Source of the DNA: Bermanella sp044597725 | Lineage (GTDB): Bacteria; Pseudomonadota; Gammaproteobacteria; Pseudomonadales; Oceanobacteraceae | Assembly: GCF_044597725.1 (NCBI RefSeq) | Contig: NZ_CP139003.1 | Coordinates: forward strand, 2,790,001 to 2,854,000 | Direction: 5' to 3' | DNA: 64,000 nucleotides | Shown here: one piece after another, positions 53,743-63,053 of the stretch | Position numbering within the stretch: position 1 is the stretch's first letter | Layout: each line of letters starts with the position of its first letter | Position numbers and translations under genes: made by a program | Notes under the pieces: model-generated | What the model was told of the DNA's origin: nothing | Database searches by the model: none | The model's input: only the letters and a program-made list of their open reading frames with translations

Positions 53743-54870
53743 ATGTCATCCCACACAAAATCCGCGAACACCCAAGGTTTATGGGGTTGGTTAGCTAAAT
53801 CGCTAACCACTCACAGCAGCTTTACTGCCTACTTTGAGCCCGTTATTCAGTGGTTTAAGCCTGTTTGGCGTGCCGATAGAGTGCACACCCAGGTGATGGA
53901 CGTTCGCCAAGAATCATCGGATATGTACAGTTTGGTACTAAAGCCCAAAAGCTCATTTTATACTTTTGAAGCGGGTCAGTACGTTGAGCTCACCATTATG
54001 CAAAATGGTGCATGGGTCAGTCGCTTTTTTACCCTATCGTCAAGCCCAGAGTATTTTGCTAAGACTGGGTTAATTGAGCTTTCCATAGCTGTTCAGGAGA
54101 AAGGTAAGGTCACGCCTTGGATTCCCCACAATCTCAAATATGGCGATTACGTTAACCTAAATAAACCGCTAGGTGATTTTTGCCCATTACAGAGCCATAA
54201 AAAACGTTTGTTATTTATCTCAGGTGGTTCAGGCATCACACCATTTCGCGCAACCTTGCAACAACTTAAGGAACAGCCCGAAGCACACTTTGAGAATATT
54301 CATCTATTTTATTATGCACGCAGTGCAAACCACTTTTTGTTTAAACAAGAGCTAGAAGCCATTGCTGATACTCAACCCAATGTGCATGTCACGTTTATCG
54401 ATAGCCAAGAAAAAGGGTTTTTCGATTGGCATCATATAATAGAGGCAACACCAGATATCACGTCGCAAATTGATAGCACCGATTTTTATGTATGCGGCCC
54501 GGCACCCATGATTCAACATGTACGCAAACAACTTAAGCAAAACCATGTGCCGGCTCAGCAAATCTACTTTGAGTTTTTTGGCCCTGAACCTATTGAGGTA
54601 TCAGATAGCACAGAAACCCATCAAGTTTTGTTTGAAAAAAGTGGTATTCAAGCACCAGCTATGCAAAGCCCATCGTTATTGGAATTAGCCGAGCAAACAC
54701 AATTAAAACCGGTAAGTGGTTGCCGCATCGGCGTTTGTCATCAGTGTATTTGCAAAAAGCAAAGTGGCCGTGTGTTAAACCGAAAAACAGGCAAGATCAG
54801 TGATTCTGGTCAAGAAGAAATTCAACTCTGCATCAGCACTGCGGTGGATGATGTTGTGTTATCACTTTAA
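53743..54870 (+). CDS. Ferredoxin reductase with C-terminal 2Fe-2S domain
   Basis: 375 aa. FAD/NAD(P)H reductase: FEAGQYVELTIMQNGAWVSR, RFFTLSSSPEY, LFISGGSGITPFRATLQQL and YVCGPAPMIQ. The C-terminal plant-type ferredoxin domain has GCRIGVCHQCICKKQSG and a final Cys (IQLCIS). It passes electrons from NAD(P)H to a diiron partner. The next gene, 12 bases on, is a desaturase, so it is very likely its reductase, like the DesC/Rv3230c-type reductases paired with aerobic desaturases. GAGGTGG leader. Confidence 0.9.
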   Translation: MSSHTKSANTQGLWGWLAKSLTTHSSFTAYFEPVIQWFKPVWRADRVHTQVMDVRQESSDMYSLVLKPKSSFYTFEAGQYVELTIMQNGAWVSRFFTLSSSPEYFAKTGLIELSIAVQEKGKVTPWIPHNLKYGDYVNLNKPLGDFCPLQSHKKRLLFISGGSGITPFRATLQQLKEQPEAHFENIHLFYYARSANHFLFKQELEAIADTQPNVHVTFIDSQEKGFFDWHHIIEATPDITSQIDSTDFYVCGPAPMIQHVRKQLKQNHVPAQQIYFEFFGPEPIEVSDSTETHQVLFEKSGIQAPAMQSPSLLELAEQTQLKPVSGCRIGVCHQCICKKQSGRVLNRKTGKISDSGQEEIQLCISTAVDDVVLSL

Positions 54871-54882
54871 TAAGGAGGCACC

Positions 54883-55998
54883 ATGACAACAAATGTTAAA
54901 GCAATGGGTCCCGATAGCGACACACTCGATAAGTTTGCTAGCGAACTCAATGAGCTGCGCCAACAAACCATGGAAGAAGTCGGTGAACGCGATGCACGTT
55001 ACATTCGTAAGGTTATATCGGTACAGCGCATTAGCGAAGTAATAGGACGCATCACATTAGTACTCGGTTTTTTGCACCCGTTATGGTGGGTGCTGGGCGT
55101 ATTAAGCTTAGCCCTTTCAAAAATACTCGATAACATGGAAATTGGCCATAATGTTATGCATGGCCAGTACGACTGGATGAATGACCCAAATATCAATAGT
55201 CGTAATTTTGAGTGGGATAATGCTGGCGATAGCGGCTCTTGGAAGCGCTATCATAATTACGAGCACCATACATACACCAATATTATTGGTAAAGACCGAG
55301 ACTTTGGCTACGGTTTATTACGTTTAAGTGATGATATTCGCTGGAAACCAAAACACTTGTGGCAAGTTTTCACTTACAGCTTCTTATGCTTATTTTTTGA
55401 ACTAGGTGTTGCCTATCATGAGTTAGCCGGTGAGCGCATATTTATGGGCAAACGTCGCAAAACAAGCAAATTGCCTATTAGTCGTGAACAATTAAAAAAT
55501 GACTTTTTCAGTAAATTAAAGCGTCAAGGTTTTAAAGATTACATACTGTTTCCTATACTTTGCTTCCCTGTATTCTTTTATGTTCTATTGGGTAACTTAG
55601 CTGCAAACCTGCTACGTAATATTTGGACAAATATTGTTATTTTTTGCGGCCACTTTACCGAAGATATTCATACATTCAAAATGTCCGAATGTGAAAACGA
55701 GAGCCAAGGTCAATGGTATTATCGACAAATTCTAGGAAGCGGTAACCTAGAGGGCAGTCGCTGGTTCCATATTTTAACAGGCCATTTAAGCTGTCAGATT
55801 GAACACCATTTATTCCCAGATGTACCCGCCCATCGCTACCCTGCTATGGCAAAAGAGGTAGAAAAAATCTGTAAAAAATATGGTGTTGCCTACAACACAG
55901 GTGGGTTTTTGCGCCAGTATTTCACGGTTTTAAAGCGTATAGTGCGTTATAGCTTTCCATCTAAGCAAACTGGGCAAACACCCGTTAGTGCATCTTAA
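54883..55998 (+). CDS. Fatty acid desaturase
   Basis: 371 aa membrane diiron desaturase. Three His boxes: GHNVMH (89-94), HNYEHH (124-129) and QIEHH in the C-terminal third. Several hydrophobic helices (LVLGFLHPLWWVLGVLSLAL, LFPILCFPVFFYVLLGNLAA-like). AAGGAGG strong ribosome site. The His-box pattern with QxxHH matches front-end and DesA-type acyl desaturases such as mycobacterial DesA3 and P. aeruginosa DesB. Electrons come from the preceding reductase. It introduces a cis double bond into acyl chains; position not visible. Confidence 0.92.
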   Translation: MTTNVKAMGPDSDTLDKFASELNELRQQTMEEVGERDARYIRKVISVQRISEVIGRITLVLGFLHPLWWVLGVLSLALSKILDNMEIGHNVMHGQYDWMNDPNINSRNFEWDNAGDSGSWKRYHNYEHHTYTNIIGKDRDFGYGLLRLSDDIRWKPKHLWQVFTYSFLCLFFELGVAYHELAGERIFMGKRRKTSKLPISREQLKNDFFSKLKRQGFKDYILFPILCFPVFFYVLLGNLAANLLRNIWTNIVIFCGHFTEDIHTFKMSECENESQGQWYYRQILGSGNLEGSRWFHILTGHLSCQIEHHLFPDVPAHRYPAMAKEVEKICKKYGVAYNTGGFLRQYFTVLKRIVRYSFPSKQTGQTPVSAS

Positions 55999-56010
55999 AC
56001 ATCATCGCCT

Positions 56011-56060
56011 AAACCGAGGCAAGTGAGGTAACGATAAACGCACCTCACCTCCTCGGTTTT
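56011..56060 (+). terminator. Terminator after the desaturase gene
   Basis: AAACCGAGG and TGAGGT pair with CCTCGGTTT and ACCTCA, giving a long interrupted stem followed by TTTCTTTG. Supports an end of the reductase-desaturase message. Confidence 0.75.
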
Positions 56061-56121
56061 TCTTTGCTCTTAGGACGGCTATAATTTCTGATCATAGAGT
56101 CAATATCCTAGGTACCCTTCC

Positions 56122-57186
56122 ATGTTTACTGCATCCATGTTTAATTCAGACGTTGTGCCAATCGCTAACCCTAATGAAATCGCCGATGAAGCCTTTTTAC
56201 GCGGACTTCCCAAAACCGAACTCCACCTACACCTTGAAGGGTCTTTAGAGCCAGAACTCATGTTTGAGTTGGCTGAGCGCAATCAGGTAACGCTACCATA
56301 TAACTCTGTAGATGAAGTAAGGGCGGCATATGAGTTTTCCAACTTACAAAGCTTTTTGGATATCTACTATAAGTGCGCCGATGTACTGCGAACCGAACAA
56401 GACTTTTTCGATTTAACCTACGCATATCTAACACAATGCTCAAAAGAAGGTGTGGTTCATGTTGAGCCTTTTTTCGACCCACAAACCCATACCGACAGAG
56501 GCATTGATATTGGTGTGGTTTTTTCTGGCATTACAAAAGCATTAAAACAAGGTGAAGAAGACTATGGCATCAGCTATGGTTTAATTCTGTGTTTTTTGCG
56601 GCACTTAAGTGAAGATGCGGCATTTACAACCCTAGAGCAGGCTAAACCTTACCTCGATCATATCATTGGTGTTGGCCTCGATAGCGCTGAACTGGGTCAC
56701 CCGCCAGAGAAATTTGAACGCGTTTTCCAAGCAGCAAGAGACTTAGGACTAAAAGCAGTGGCCCATGCAGGTGAAGAGGGCCCAATTAGTTATATTGAAA
56801 ATGCATTGGATATACTAAAAATTGAACGTATCGATCATGGCGTGCAGTGCACACAAAGCGAATCCCTCATGCAAGACATTGCCCATAGGCAAATCCCTCT
56901 AACAGTTTGCCCGCAAAGCAATATCCGCTTGAAAGTGTATGAAAACATGGAGCAACATCCCATATTAGAGCTGTTAGAAAAAGGCCTGAAAGTAACCGTA
57001 AACTCTGATGATCCTGCTTTTTTTGGTGGATATGTACTGCAAAACTATCTATCACTGGCCGATGCACTCCAGATGACACGCAAACAAGCCGCACAACTTG
57101 CCTATAACAGCATCACCAGTAGCTTTTGCTCGAATGAACGGATAAAAGCCATGACTAGCGATCTGAATTCTTTTCTATCCTCGTAA
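56122..57186 (+). CDS. Adenine deaminase (adenosine deaminase superfamily)
   Basis: 354 aa. TIM-barrel metallohydrolase with LPKTELHLHLEGSLEPELMF (HxH zinc ligands), VVHVEPFFDPQTHTDRGIDI, AVAHAGEEGP (H), ERIDHGVQCTQ and KVTVNSDDPAFFGGYVLQNY (catalytic Asp). The FFDPQTHTDRG motif and the sequence around it are those of the adenine-specific branch (P. aeruginosa type) rather than classic adenosine deaminase. Role: adenine to hypoxanthine for purine salvage. Start chosen at the first ATG; one 15 bases later is also possible. Confidence 0.88.
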   Translation: MFTASMFNSDVVPIANPNEIADEAFLRGLPKTELHLHLEGSLEPELMFELAERNQVTLPYNSVDEVRAAYEFSNLQSFLDIYYKCADVLRTEQDFFDLTYAYLTQCSKEGVVHVEPFFDPQTHTDRGIDIGVVFSGITKALKQGEEDYGISYGLILCFLRHLSEDAAFTTLEQAKPYLDHIIGVGLDSAELGHPPEKFERVFQAARDLGLKAVAHAGEEGPISYIENALDILKIERIDHGVQCTQSESLMQDIAHRQIPLTVCPQSNIRLKVYENMEQHPILELLEKGLKVTVNSDDPAFFGGYVLQNYLSLADALQMTRKQAAQLAYNSITSSFCSNERIKAMTSDLNSFLSS

Positions 57187-57191
57187 TATAA

Positions 57192-57232
57192 AAAGCAGGT
57201 TGAACACCCTAATCGAGTGTTCAACCTGCTTT
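57192..57232. terminator. Bidirectional terminator between adenine deaminase and TonB receptor genes
   Basis: AAAGCAGGTTGAACAC pairs perfectly with GTGTTCAACCTGCTTT around a 9-base loop, with A/T-rich flanks on both sides. Serves both convergent genes. Confidence 0.85.
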
Positions 57233-57245
57233 AGGTTTTCAAACT

Positions 57246-59339
57246 TTAAAATGCATATTCCACTGATGCAGAAAAGTTTCTCGGGGCACCATAATATCCT
57301 TGGTCCCATTTCAGACTATTAATATATTTTTCATCACCTACGTTGTTTATTTTAACATTCGCTTTTAATGAAGGCGTTACCGCATAATTAGCCGTTAATG
57401 ATGTGAGTCCATAAGCTTCTTGTTTTACTACTCCCTCAATTTCATTTTGCCAATCATACACAACACCCAAGGTCAGTTGTGATAGGGTGGGCAAGGAGTA
57501 ACTCAAAGCTAAGTTGGCTGTCTCGGTCGGTGCATATAGGTTAGTATCATTTCCGTCAGCATCTTTAATACTTAGAACCGTAAAGCCGGCAGCCATATTA
57601 AAGCCTTCAGCTAGTTCACCAATAACTTCTGCTTCAATACCTTGGCTTTCAATACCATCACGTCCCTCGTAGACCTGTGTACCTTGGATTTCACCTGCTG
57701 GAGTGGCAACATTTTCAAGCTTAGTTTTAAATGCTGCTAAGGTAACGTTAGCATTATAAACGTCTGCTTTAACCCCTAATTCATAGTTAACACCTGTTCG
57801 TGCATCTAGGCGCTCTAAATTAGTATCGTATTCAGTTTGCGGAACAAAGGTTTCGGTATAGCTCACGTAAGCAGACACATAATCATTTAAATCACGCACA
57901 TAACCTAAGTAAGGGATAAAGACAGTATCTTTCGCTTCTTTAGTTGCACCATAAGCAACACCTGACGTTTTCCATTCAGAATAACGCCCACCAATGACCA
58001 CAATATCCTGTTCAGAAAGGTTTAGCTTAGCTGTGGAGTATATCGCAGAGGCAGTATCATCAAATTTTCCACCGCCGCCAGGGATAGTAAATACCGGCTT
58101 AGGATAATTGCCGTTAAACTCTGCAACATTAATAGGTGTTAGTTGTGAAGGATCACTAAAACCAGCTACTGTTGTGGCATCATAAACAGACTCTTGTTCT
58201 ACGGAAGCTTCACTATAGTTGGCGCCCAATACGATTTCATGAACACGTCCAAGTAAGCTAACAGGACCTGCAGCAAAAACTTCTGCAACCGAATGTTCTT
58301 CATCAACATTATATTCACTTGAATATGCACCAACCACACCAGTTTCATCTAAATTCGGAGTACCCGCTACATAGAATAAATTAGAGTGTGTATCCAACAA
58401 GGCATGATTATAGGATGCTACTGCGCGCCAACCATTGGCAAACGATTTGTTGAGTTCAACAAATGCACGTTGTTCTTTGTTATCAAAAAATGTCCAATCT
58501 GCAGCTGTACTGGTTGAACGATCATAGTTAGTCGCTGACCCATCGGAGTAGACTAATGGTAAGGCCCCCCAAAGCGGTGCATCAGTATTGCTTTCTTGCT
58601 GACTAAAACCAAGTGTAAGATTTGTTCCTGAACCTAAGTCGGCTTCGAGAACACCATACCCAAGCGTTAAATCTTTTTCATAACGATCAAGATATGACTC
58701 ACTTGTCTCTTTTGCCGCAACCACTCGACCACGTAATTTCTCACTTAAGGCACCAGATAGATCGGTGTCTAGACGAACTTTATTCCATGAGCCTGCTGTT
58801 AAAGCAACTGAACCTTGTGTATCAACAGTTGGTCGTTTACGAATCATATTAATAGTTGCTGAGGGGTCGCCTTTTCCGGCTGTTAGCCCGTTAGCCCCTC
58901 TCAATATTTCAATGCGTTCAAACATGGCGGTATCAATATCACCCAATACATTATTATTGGATAACGGCATACCTACACCATCTAATTGAAAGTTGGTAAT
59001 TTCAAAACCACGAGACGTATAATAAACACGGTCTGTTTCAGGCTTTTCAATTTGAATACCTGTGGTAAGAGCAAGTGCATCGTTGACGGTATTCAATTGA
59101 AAGTCATCGATAAGCTGCTCATTTATTACCGAAATAGACTGCGGTGTTTGCCTAATAGATAGATCAAGCTTTGTCGCAGTATTCATCTGCTCAACAAGAA
59201 ATCCTTTCTCTCGCTCTCCTTTTACTACCACCGTTTCTAAGTCAGTAGAATTTTGTTGTGTTTGTTCTTCTTGCGCCAGCACCATCGAGGTACTCACTGC
59301 GGAAATCACGGCAACCAGTAGCTGCTTCTTAAATGGCAT
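57246..59339 (-). CDS. TonB-dependent siderophore receptor
   Basis: 697 aa outer-membrane receptor. Signal peptide (LLVAVISAVSTSMVLA), a TonB-box-like LETVVVKGE, plug domain (TPQSISVINEQLIDDFQLN, RGANGLTAGKGDPSATINMI) and a 22-strand barrel with C-terminal YGAPRNFSASVEYAF. The plug motif IRQTPQSISVI and SRGFEITNFQLDGVG are typical of ferric-siderophore receptors such as FhuE/FpvA. It lacks the N-terminal signalling domain. A Fur-box-like site precedes it. Substrate not visible. Confidence 0.93.
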   Translation of the reverse strand: MPFKKQLLVAVISAVSTSMVLAQEEQTQQNSTDLETVVVKGEREKGFLVEQMNTATKLDLSIRQTPQSISVINEQLIDDFQLNTVNDALALTTGIQIEKPETDRVYYTSRGFEITNFQLDGVGMPLSNNNVLGDIDTAMFERIEILRGANGLTAGKGDPSATINMIRKRPTVDTQGSVALTAGSWNKVRLDTDLSGALSEKLRGRVVAAKETSESYLDRYEKDLTLGYGVLEADLGSGTNLTLGFSQQESNTDAPLWGALPLVYSDGSATNYDRSTSTAADWTFFDNKEQRAFVELNKSFANGWRAVASYNHALLDTHSNLFYVAGTPNLDETGVVGAYSSEYNVDEEHSVAEVFAAGPVSLLGRVHEIVLGANYSEASVEQESVYDATTVAGFSDPSQLTPINVAEFNGNYPKPVFTIPGGGGKFDDTASAIYSTAKLNLSEQDIVVIGGRYSEWKTSGVAYGATKEAKDTVFIPYLGYVRDLNDYVSAYVSYTETFVPQTEYDTNLERLDARTGVNYELGVKADVYNANVTLAAFKTKLENVATPAGEIQGTQVYEGRDGIESQGIEAEVIGELAEGFNMAAGFTVLSIKDADGNDTNLYAPTETANLALSYSLPTLSQLTLGVVYDWQNEIEGVVKQEAYGLTSLTANYAVTPSLKANVKINNVGDEKYINSLKWDQGYYGAPRNFSASVEYAF

Positions 59340-59416
59340 AAAACCCCCAAGGACATTTGGATACTTCTTGTCATCGGGCTAATCACAAATTATTAGTATA
59401 TTTTTTATATTGCAAT

Positions 59417-59435
59417 CTTAATGATAATAATTCGC
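59417..59435 (-). promoter_or_regulatory. Fur box upstream of the TonB receptor
   Basis: CTTAATGATAATAATTCGC matches the Fur consensus (GATAATGATAATCATTATC) at about 13 of 19 positions, in an AT-rich stretch 78-96 bases before the receptor start. Fe-Fur would repress the receptor. It also lies near the symporter promoter, 119-137 bases upstream of its start. Confidence 0.6.
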
Positions 59436-59553
59436 CTTTGCAAGTGCATTTAATACAATATTCTAAATACCTCCAATTTTTGCTAGTATTCCTTGCCTTT
59501 GCCCATCAAGGGCCATACAACAAACAATAACAATGCGTTAGAAAGGGCCTAGT

Positions 59554-61113
59554 GTGAACTTACAATTTTTAGATCTATTGGCGTTGATTGGCTACCTGGC
59601 CATCATAACCGGCGTTGGGGTATATTTTTCTCGTAAAAACACCAATACCGAAGAGTATTTTGTTGGTGGTCGTAGTTTTGGCGGCTGGGTTATTGGTTTA
59701 TCTTTAGTTGGCACATCCATTAGCTCTATTACATTTTTGGCTTATCCTGGAGACGCATTTAAAACCAGTTGGCTGCGCTATGTGCCGAACTTAATGCTAC
59801 CCATCGCGGTGGTATTTGCTGCCTATTATTTCTTACCCTTTTTCCGTCGACGCAATACCACAACTGCATACGAATATTTAGAAGATCGTTTTGGCCCGTC
59901 CATTCGTGTTTATGGCGCGGTTGCCTTTATCATTGCGCAGTTGGTACGTATTAGCATGATTTTGTTCTTACTCTCCATGCTCATTCAAGAACTAACCGGG
60001 TTGAGTACGGTTTGGGCCATTATTGTTGGTGGCATCATAGTGGCGACCTATACCATCATTGGTGGTATTGATGCCGTTATTTGGACCGACGTCATGCAAA
60101 CCATTGTACTTCTATTGGGCGGGCTACTCTGTTTATGGGTTATTGTGGATGCCTTGCCCGGTGGCTTTGGACAAATTTTCTCGGTCGCAGACGAATTTAA
60201 TAAGTTTAGCTTTAGCGTATTACAAGACGGTCAACTATCGAGTGTTGGCTGGGGCCTTCAATTTGATGAGAAAACCGTAAGCATGATGTTGTTTATTGGT
60301 TTAATTGCTTGGTTAACGGAATACAGCTCTAACCAAAATACAGTACAACGCTATTGTGCTTCTCGCTCCACTGCCGAGGCACGCAAGGCCATGTTGATTG
60401 CTGTGGCCAGCTCCTTACCAATTTGGGCATTTTATATGTTCTTAGGTACCGCCCTATTCGTTTTCTTTCAACAATTCCCCGCGGTACCCGCAACTGAGAT
60501 GCTAACCGGTGGACAGTCACCAGAAGGGATTTTGCCTTACTTTATTAGCAACCACCTACCTGCTGGCATAGCAGGCTTAGTCATAGCCTCGGCATTGGCC
60601 GCTGCCATGTCATCTTTAGATAGTTCAATTAATGCGATTTCTACGGTATCTATTGTTGATATTTATCGTCGGCACTTGAAGCCTAAACAAAATGATAAAC
60701 ATTATTTGCAAGTGGCGTGGCTTATCGCTACAGCTACGTCAATTTTTATGATTTTAGGTGCCATCTTTTTAGCCAAGGCCGACTCCAATACGCTACAAGA
60801 TACCGCAACTATTCTTACCAGTATTTTGGGCGGTGGCTTGCTCGGTTTATACCTAATTGGCTTCTTTACCAAAAAAGGTGATGCCAGAGCTATTTGGGTT
60901 GGTCTAGCCAGTACCATTGTATTTACTAGCTGGACAATACTGAGTAAAAACGATTTGCTTCCTGCCAGTATACAAGTGCCGTTCGACTTATATTACACAG
61001 GCTTTGTGGGGAATGTGATTATGTTTGTGGTTAGTTACTTAGCTGCTACATTTATATTCCCTAGTAAAAAGGATTTATCAGGTTTAACGGTTTACGATTT
61101 ACCTAAAACATAG
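59554..61113 (+). CDS. Sodium/solute symporter (SSS family)
   Basis: 519 aa, 13 predicted helices, starting at GTG (AAAGGGCCTA upstream; no better ATG). Family signature: EEYFVGGRSFGGWVIGLSLV, TSISSITFLAYPGDAFKTSW, and the sodium-site region ALAAAMSSLDSSINAISTVS. This is an SLC5-type Na+ symporter. The substrate (sugar, sialic acid, nucleoside or proline) is not decided by sequence here. Divergent from the TonB receptor. Confidence 0.9.
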   Translation: MNLQFLDLLALIGYLAIITGVGVYFSRKNTNTEEYFVGGRSFGGWVIGLSLVGTSISSITFLAYPGDAFKTSWLRYVPNLMLPIAVVFAAYYFLPFFRRRNTTTAYEYLEDRFGPSIRVYGAVAFIIAQLVRISMILFLLSMLIQELTGLSTVWAIIVGGIIVATYTIIGGIDAVIWTDVMQTIVLLLGGLLCLWVIVDALPGGFGQIFSVADEFNKFSFSVLQDGQLSSVGWGLQFDEKTVSMMLFIGLIAWLTEYSSNQNTVQRYCASRSTAEARKAMLIAVASSLPIWAFYMFLGTALFVFFQQFPAVPATEMLTGGQSPEGILPYFISNHLPAGIAGLVIASALAAAMSSLDSSINAISTVSIVDIYRRHLKPKQNDKHYLQVAWLIATATSIFMILGAIFLAKADSNTLQDTATILTSILGGGLLGLYLIGFFTKKGDARAIWVGLASTIVFTSWTILSKNDLLPASIQVPFDLYYTGFVGNVIMFVVSYLAATFIFPSKKDLSGLTVYDLPKT

Positions 61114-61202
61114 ACAACCTTTAATTTTTCTACATGAAAATGTAATACACAAGTCTGAATTATCGTTCAGACTTATTGAATAAAGTCTGTCCACTCGTCA
61201 AA

Positions 61203-62534
61203 ATGCCAAGCCGTTTCATAGTGTCAAACAAGGAATGTGCTTTGGCTTTATTTGGATATTTGCGTGTCACTAATAACTCAGGTGATGTGGTAGAAGGTGA
61301 CTGCCACATTGCAGGTTATGAACATTGGATTCCTATTTGGAGTGGTCATCATAAGATTTGCCTTCCCACTGCCCCCAATGGGCTTCCCACTGGAAAACGA
61401 TTGCATTACCCTCTTACTGTAAGTAAGCAAATTGATCGTACCAGTCCTATCTTGCATTCATTCCTTAGTCGTGGAGAAACTCTCAAAGAAGTGGTCATCG
61501 ATTGGTATCGAGTTAACTCCAAAACCAGCGAAACTGAAGCGTACTTTCGACAGACACTTAGCGATGTTCAGGTAAGCGAGATAGGGTTTCACACTCAAAG
61601 CCATTTGTCAGGTGATGACCACAAAAACCCATTACCTCATTCAGGACATATGGAGTCGGTACAGTTTATTTATGACAGTATTATCTGGACCTACCTGGAT
61701 GGTGGCATCGAATTTGAAGATCAACTTACGTCCAAACCAGCTAAGAAAGTAGCGGCCAAACCACAACCGCCCGTTAAAAAACCCCATTGTGTTTTGTGGC
61801 AACCCGAATGTGACGATAAACTGCCTATACCCGATGATTACCGTGCAACGTTGTTAGTTTATGGTTCTAACAACGAGAGAATCTTAAGTAAACAAACAGC
61901 GAATATTGCCCACGAAAGTCAAAGCCGAACGTTTCAACTTGCCAATAGCGAACCATTCGACGCTTATTTTATTGAGCCAACAATGCAAAGCGTATTGGAT
62001 GACTTAAAGGCCAATCGACACATTAAGCAATCGGTTAGCGATGGCATAATCAGCCCGCTGGCCTTTCAAGGCAGCGATATCACGCCCAAAGGTCACACCC
62101 TGCATTACGCCCCTGTGAACTTAAAGATTGCACGACAGTTACAAATATTAATGCAAGGCACTCACAACCAAGATATAACCTTTGAGCTTGCAGGCAGCAA
62201 CACCTTAAGCGAAACCATACCAGCTGAAGAAAAAACAAACACACAACTCACTTATACGCCGCTTGATGGCAGCGAATCGTTTGCCCTTTCTGCCATTGAA
62301 GCCGACCTGCCAGCTGTATCTCTTTTACCCAGTATTCCCTTTGCCGACTGGTTACACAAAGAAACGTTGCTGGCACACGGATTAGGTAGCAAAGGTGGCC
62401 CACAACTGCTTGAGCACGAATTTGGCCATTATGGGCGCGAGGTATTCTACGCTCAAGATACAGGCCTTGGCGATCAAGGCACATGGGAAATCCACGGCAA
62501 CCAACAGGGAAGCATTCAATGGTACAAAAACTAA
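61203..62534 (+). CDS. Evolved Hcp: T6SS tube protein with C-terminal extension
   Basis: 443 aa from the ATG at 61203 (the frame opens at a TTG at 61176). Residues about 1-165 are an Hcp domain: VVEGDCHIAGYEHWIPIWSG, RTSPILHSFLSRGETLKEVV, IDWYRVNSKTSETEAYFRQT and MESVQFIYDSIIWTYLDGGI then EFEDQ. The remaining ~280 residues are the putative effector part, with a C-terminal LLEHEFGHYGREVF, an HExxH-type zinc motif at about residue 400. No other T6SS gene is in the window. Two lipoprotein genes follow, overlapping its end, as expected for effector-immunity pairs. Confidence 0.85.
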   Translation: MPSRFIVSNKECALALFGYLRVTNNSGDVVEGDCHIAGYEHWIPIWSGHHKICLPTAPNGLPTGKRLHYPLTVSKQIDRTSPILHSFLSRGETLKEVVIDWYRVNSKTSETEAYFRQTLSDVQVSEIGFHTQSHLSGDDHKNPLPHSGHMESVQFIYDSIIWTYLDGGIEFEDQLTSKPAKKVAAKPQPPVKKPHCVLWQPECDDKLPIPDDYRATLLVYGSNNERILSKQTANIAHESQSRTFQLANSEPFDAYFIEPTMQSVLDDLKANRHIKQSVSDGIISPLAFQGSDITPKGHTLHYAPVNLKIARQLQILMQGTHNQDITFELAGSNTLSETIPAEEKTNTQLTYTPLDGSESFALSAIEADLPAVSLLPSIPFADWLHKETLLAHGLGSKGGPQLLEHEFGHYGREVFYAQDTGLGDQGTWEIHGNQQGSIQWYKN

Positions 62535-63034
62535 AACAGCTATTACTGAGTGCCCTACTAATCAACTTATTAGGTTGCGCAAGCACTATCGATTATATGG
62601 TGGTCGGCAAAGCAACACCTAATGGGAATAAAGTTCATGCGGGAATTATAGAGTTTGATGGTAAGTGGTCTGCTATGGGAGGGATTCTTACATGCTGCTG
62701 GGAGTGGGCAGGTGGTCTACATGGCATTTATGACACTGCCCCACCAAAAAGTGTCTACGTAAAATGGTACGACTATGACCCAGGTATATATTACGAAGCA
62801 ACGCTAAGTTTAAGTGAGAATTTATATGAACTAGCTACTAACATCCCTCCTTATCACCGGGGAGTCGAAGAGGTGAAAAGTCATCCGTACCTTATTATTG
62901 GCTTTGGAGAAAGCGGCGAAGTGGTAGTGTGGATTTCAAATTCAGCAAGAGATGGCAACATTAAGGGCCGTGTCCTCCACGAAGTGGGCCGCGCCCAAGC
63001 CAAGGTGGTCGAAAAAGACACACCAAGGTCATAG
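62519..63034 (+). CDS. Lipoprotein, candidate immunity protein 1 (DUF2931-like)
   Basis: 171 aa. Start at the ATG inside the last codons of the Hcp gene (15 bases before its stop). Lipobox LLINLLGCAS. Core: VHAGIIEFDGKWSAMGGILT, YVKWYDYDPGIYYEATLSLS, PYLIIGFGESGEVVVWISNS, matching DUF2931-like lipoproteins. It is close to the second copy (63054-63569) and placed right after an Hcp effector, so an immunity role is likely but not shown. Confidence 0.8.
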   Translation: MVQKLKQLLLSALLINLLGCASTIDYMVVGKATPNGNKVHAGIIEFDGKWSAMGGILTCCWEWAGGLHGIYDTAPPKSVYVKWYDYDPGIYYEATLSLSENLYELATNIPPYHRGVEEVKSHPYLIIGFGESGEVVVWISNSARDGNIKGRVLHEVGRAQAKVVEKDTPRS

Positions 63035-63053
63035 ACTCGCAGGGAAGCATTCA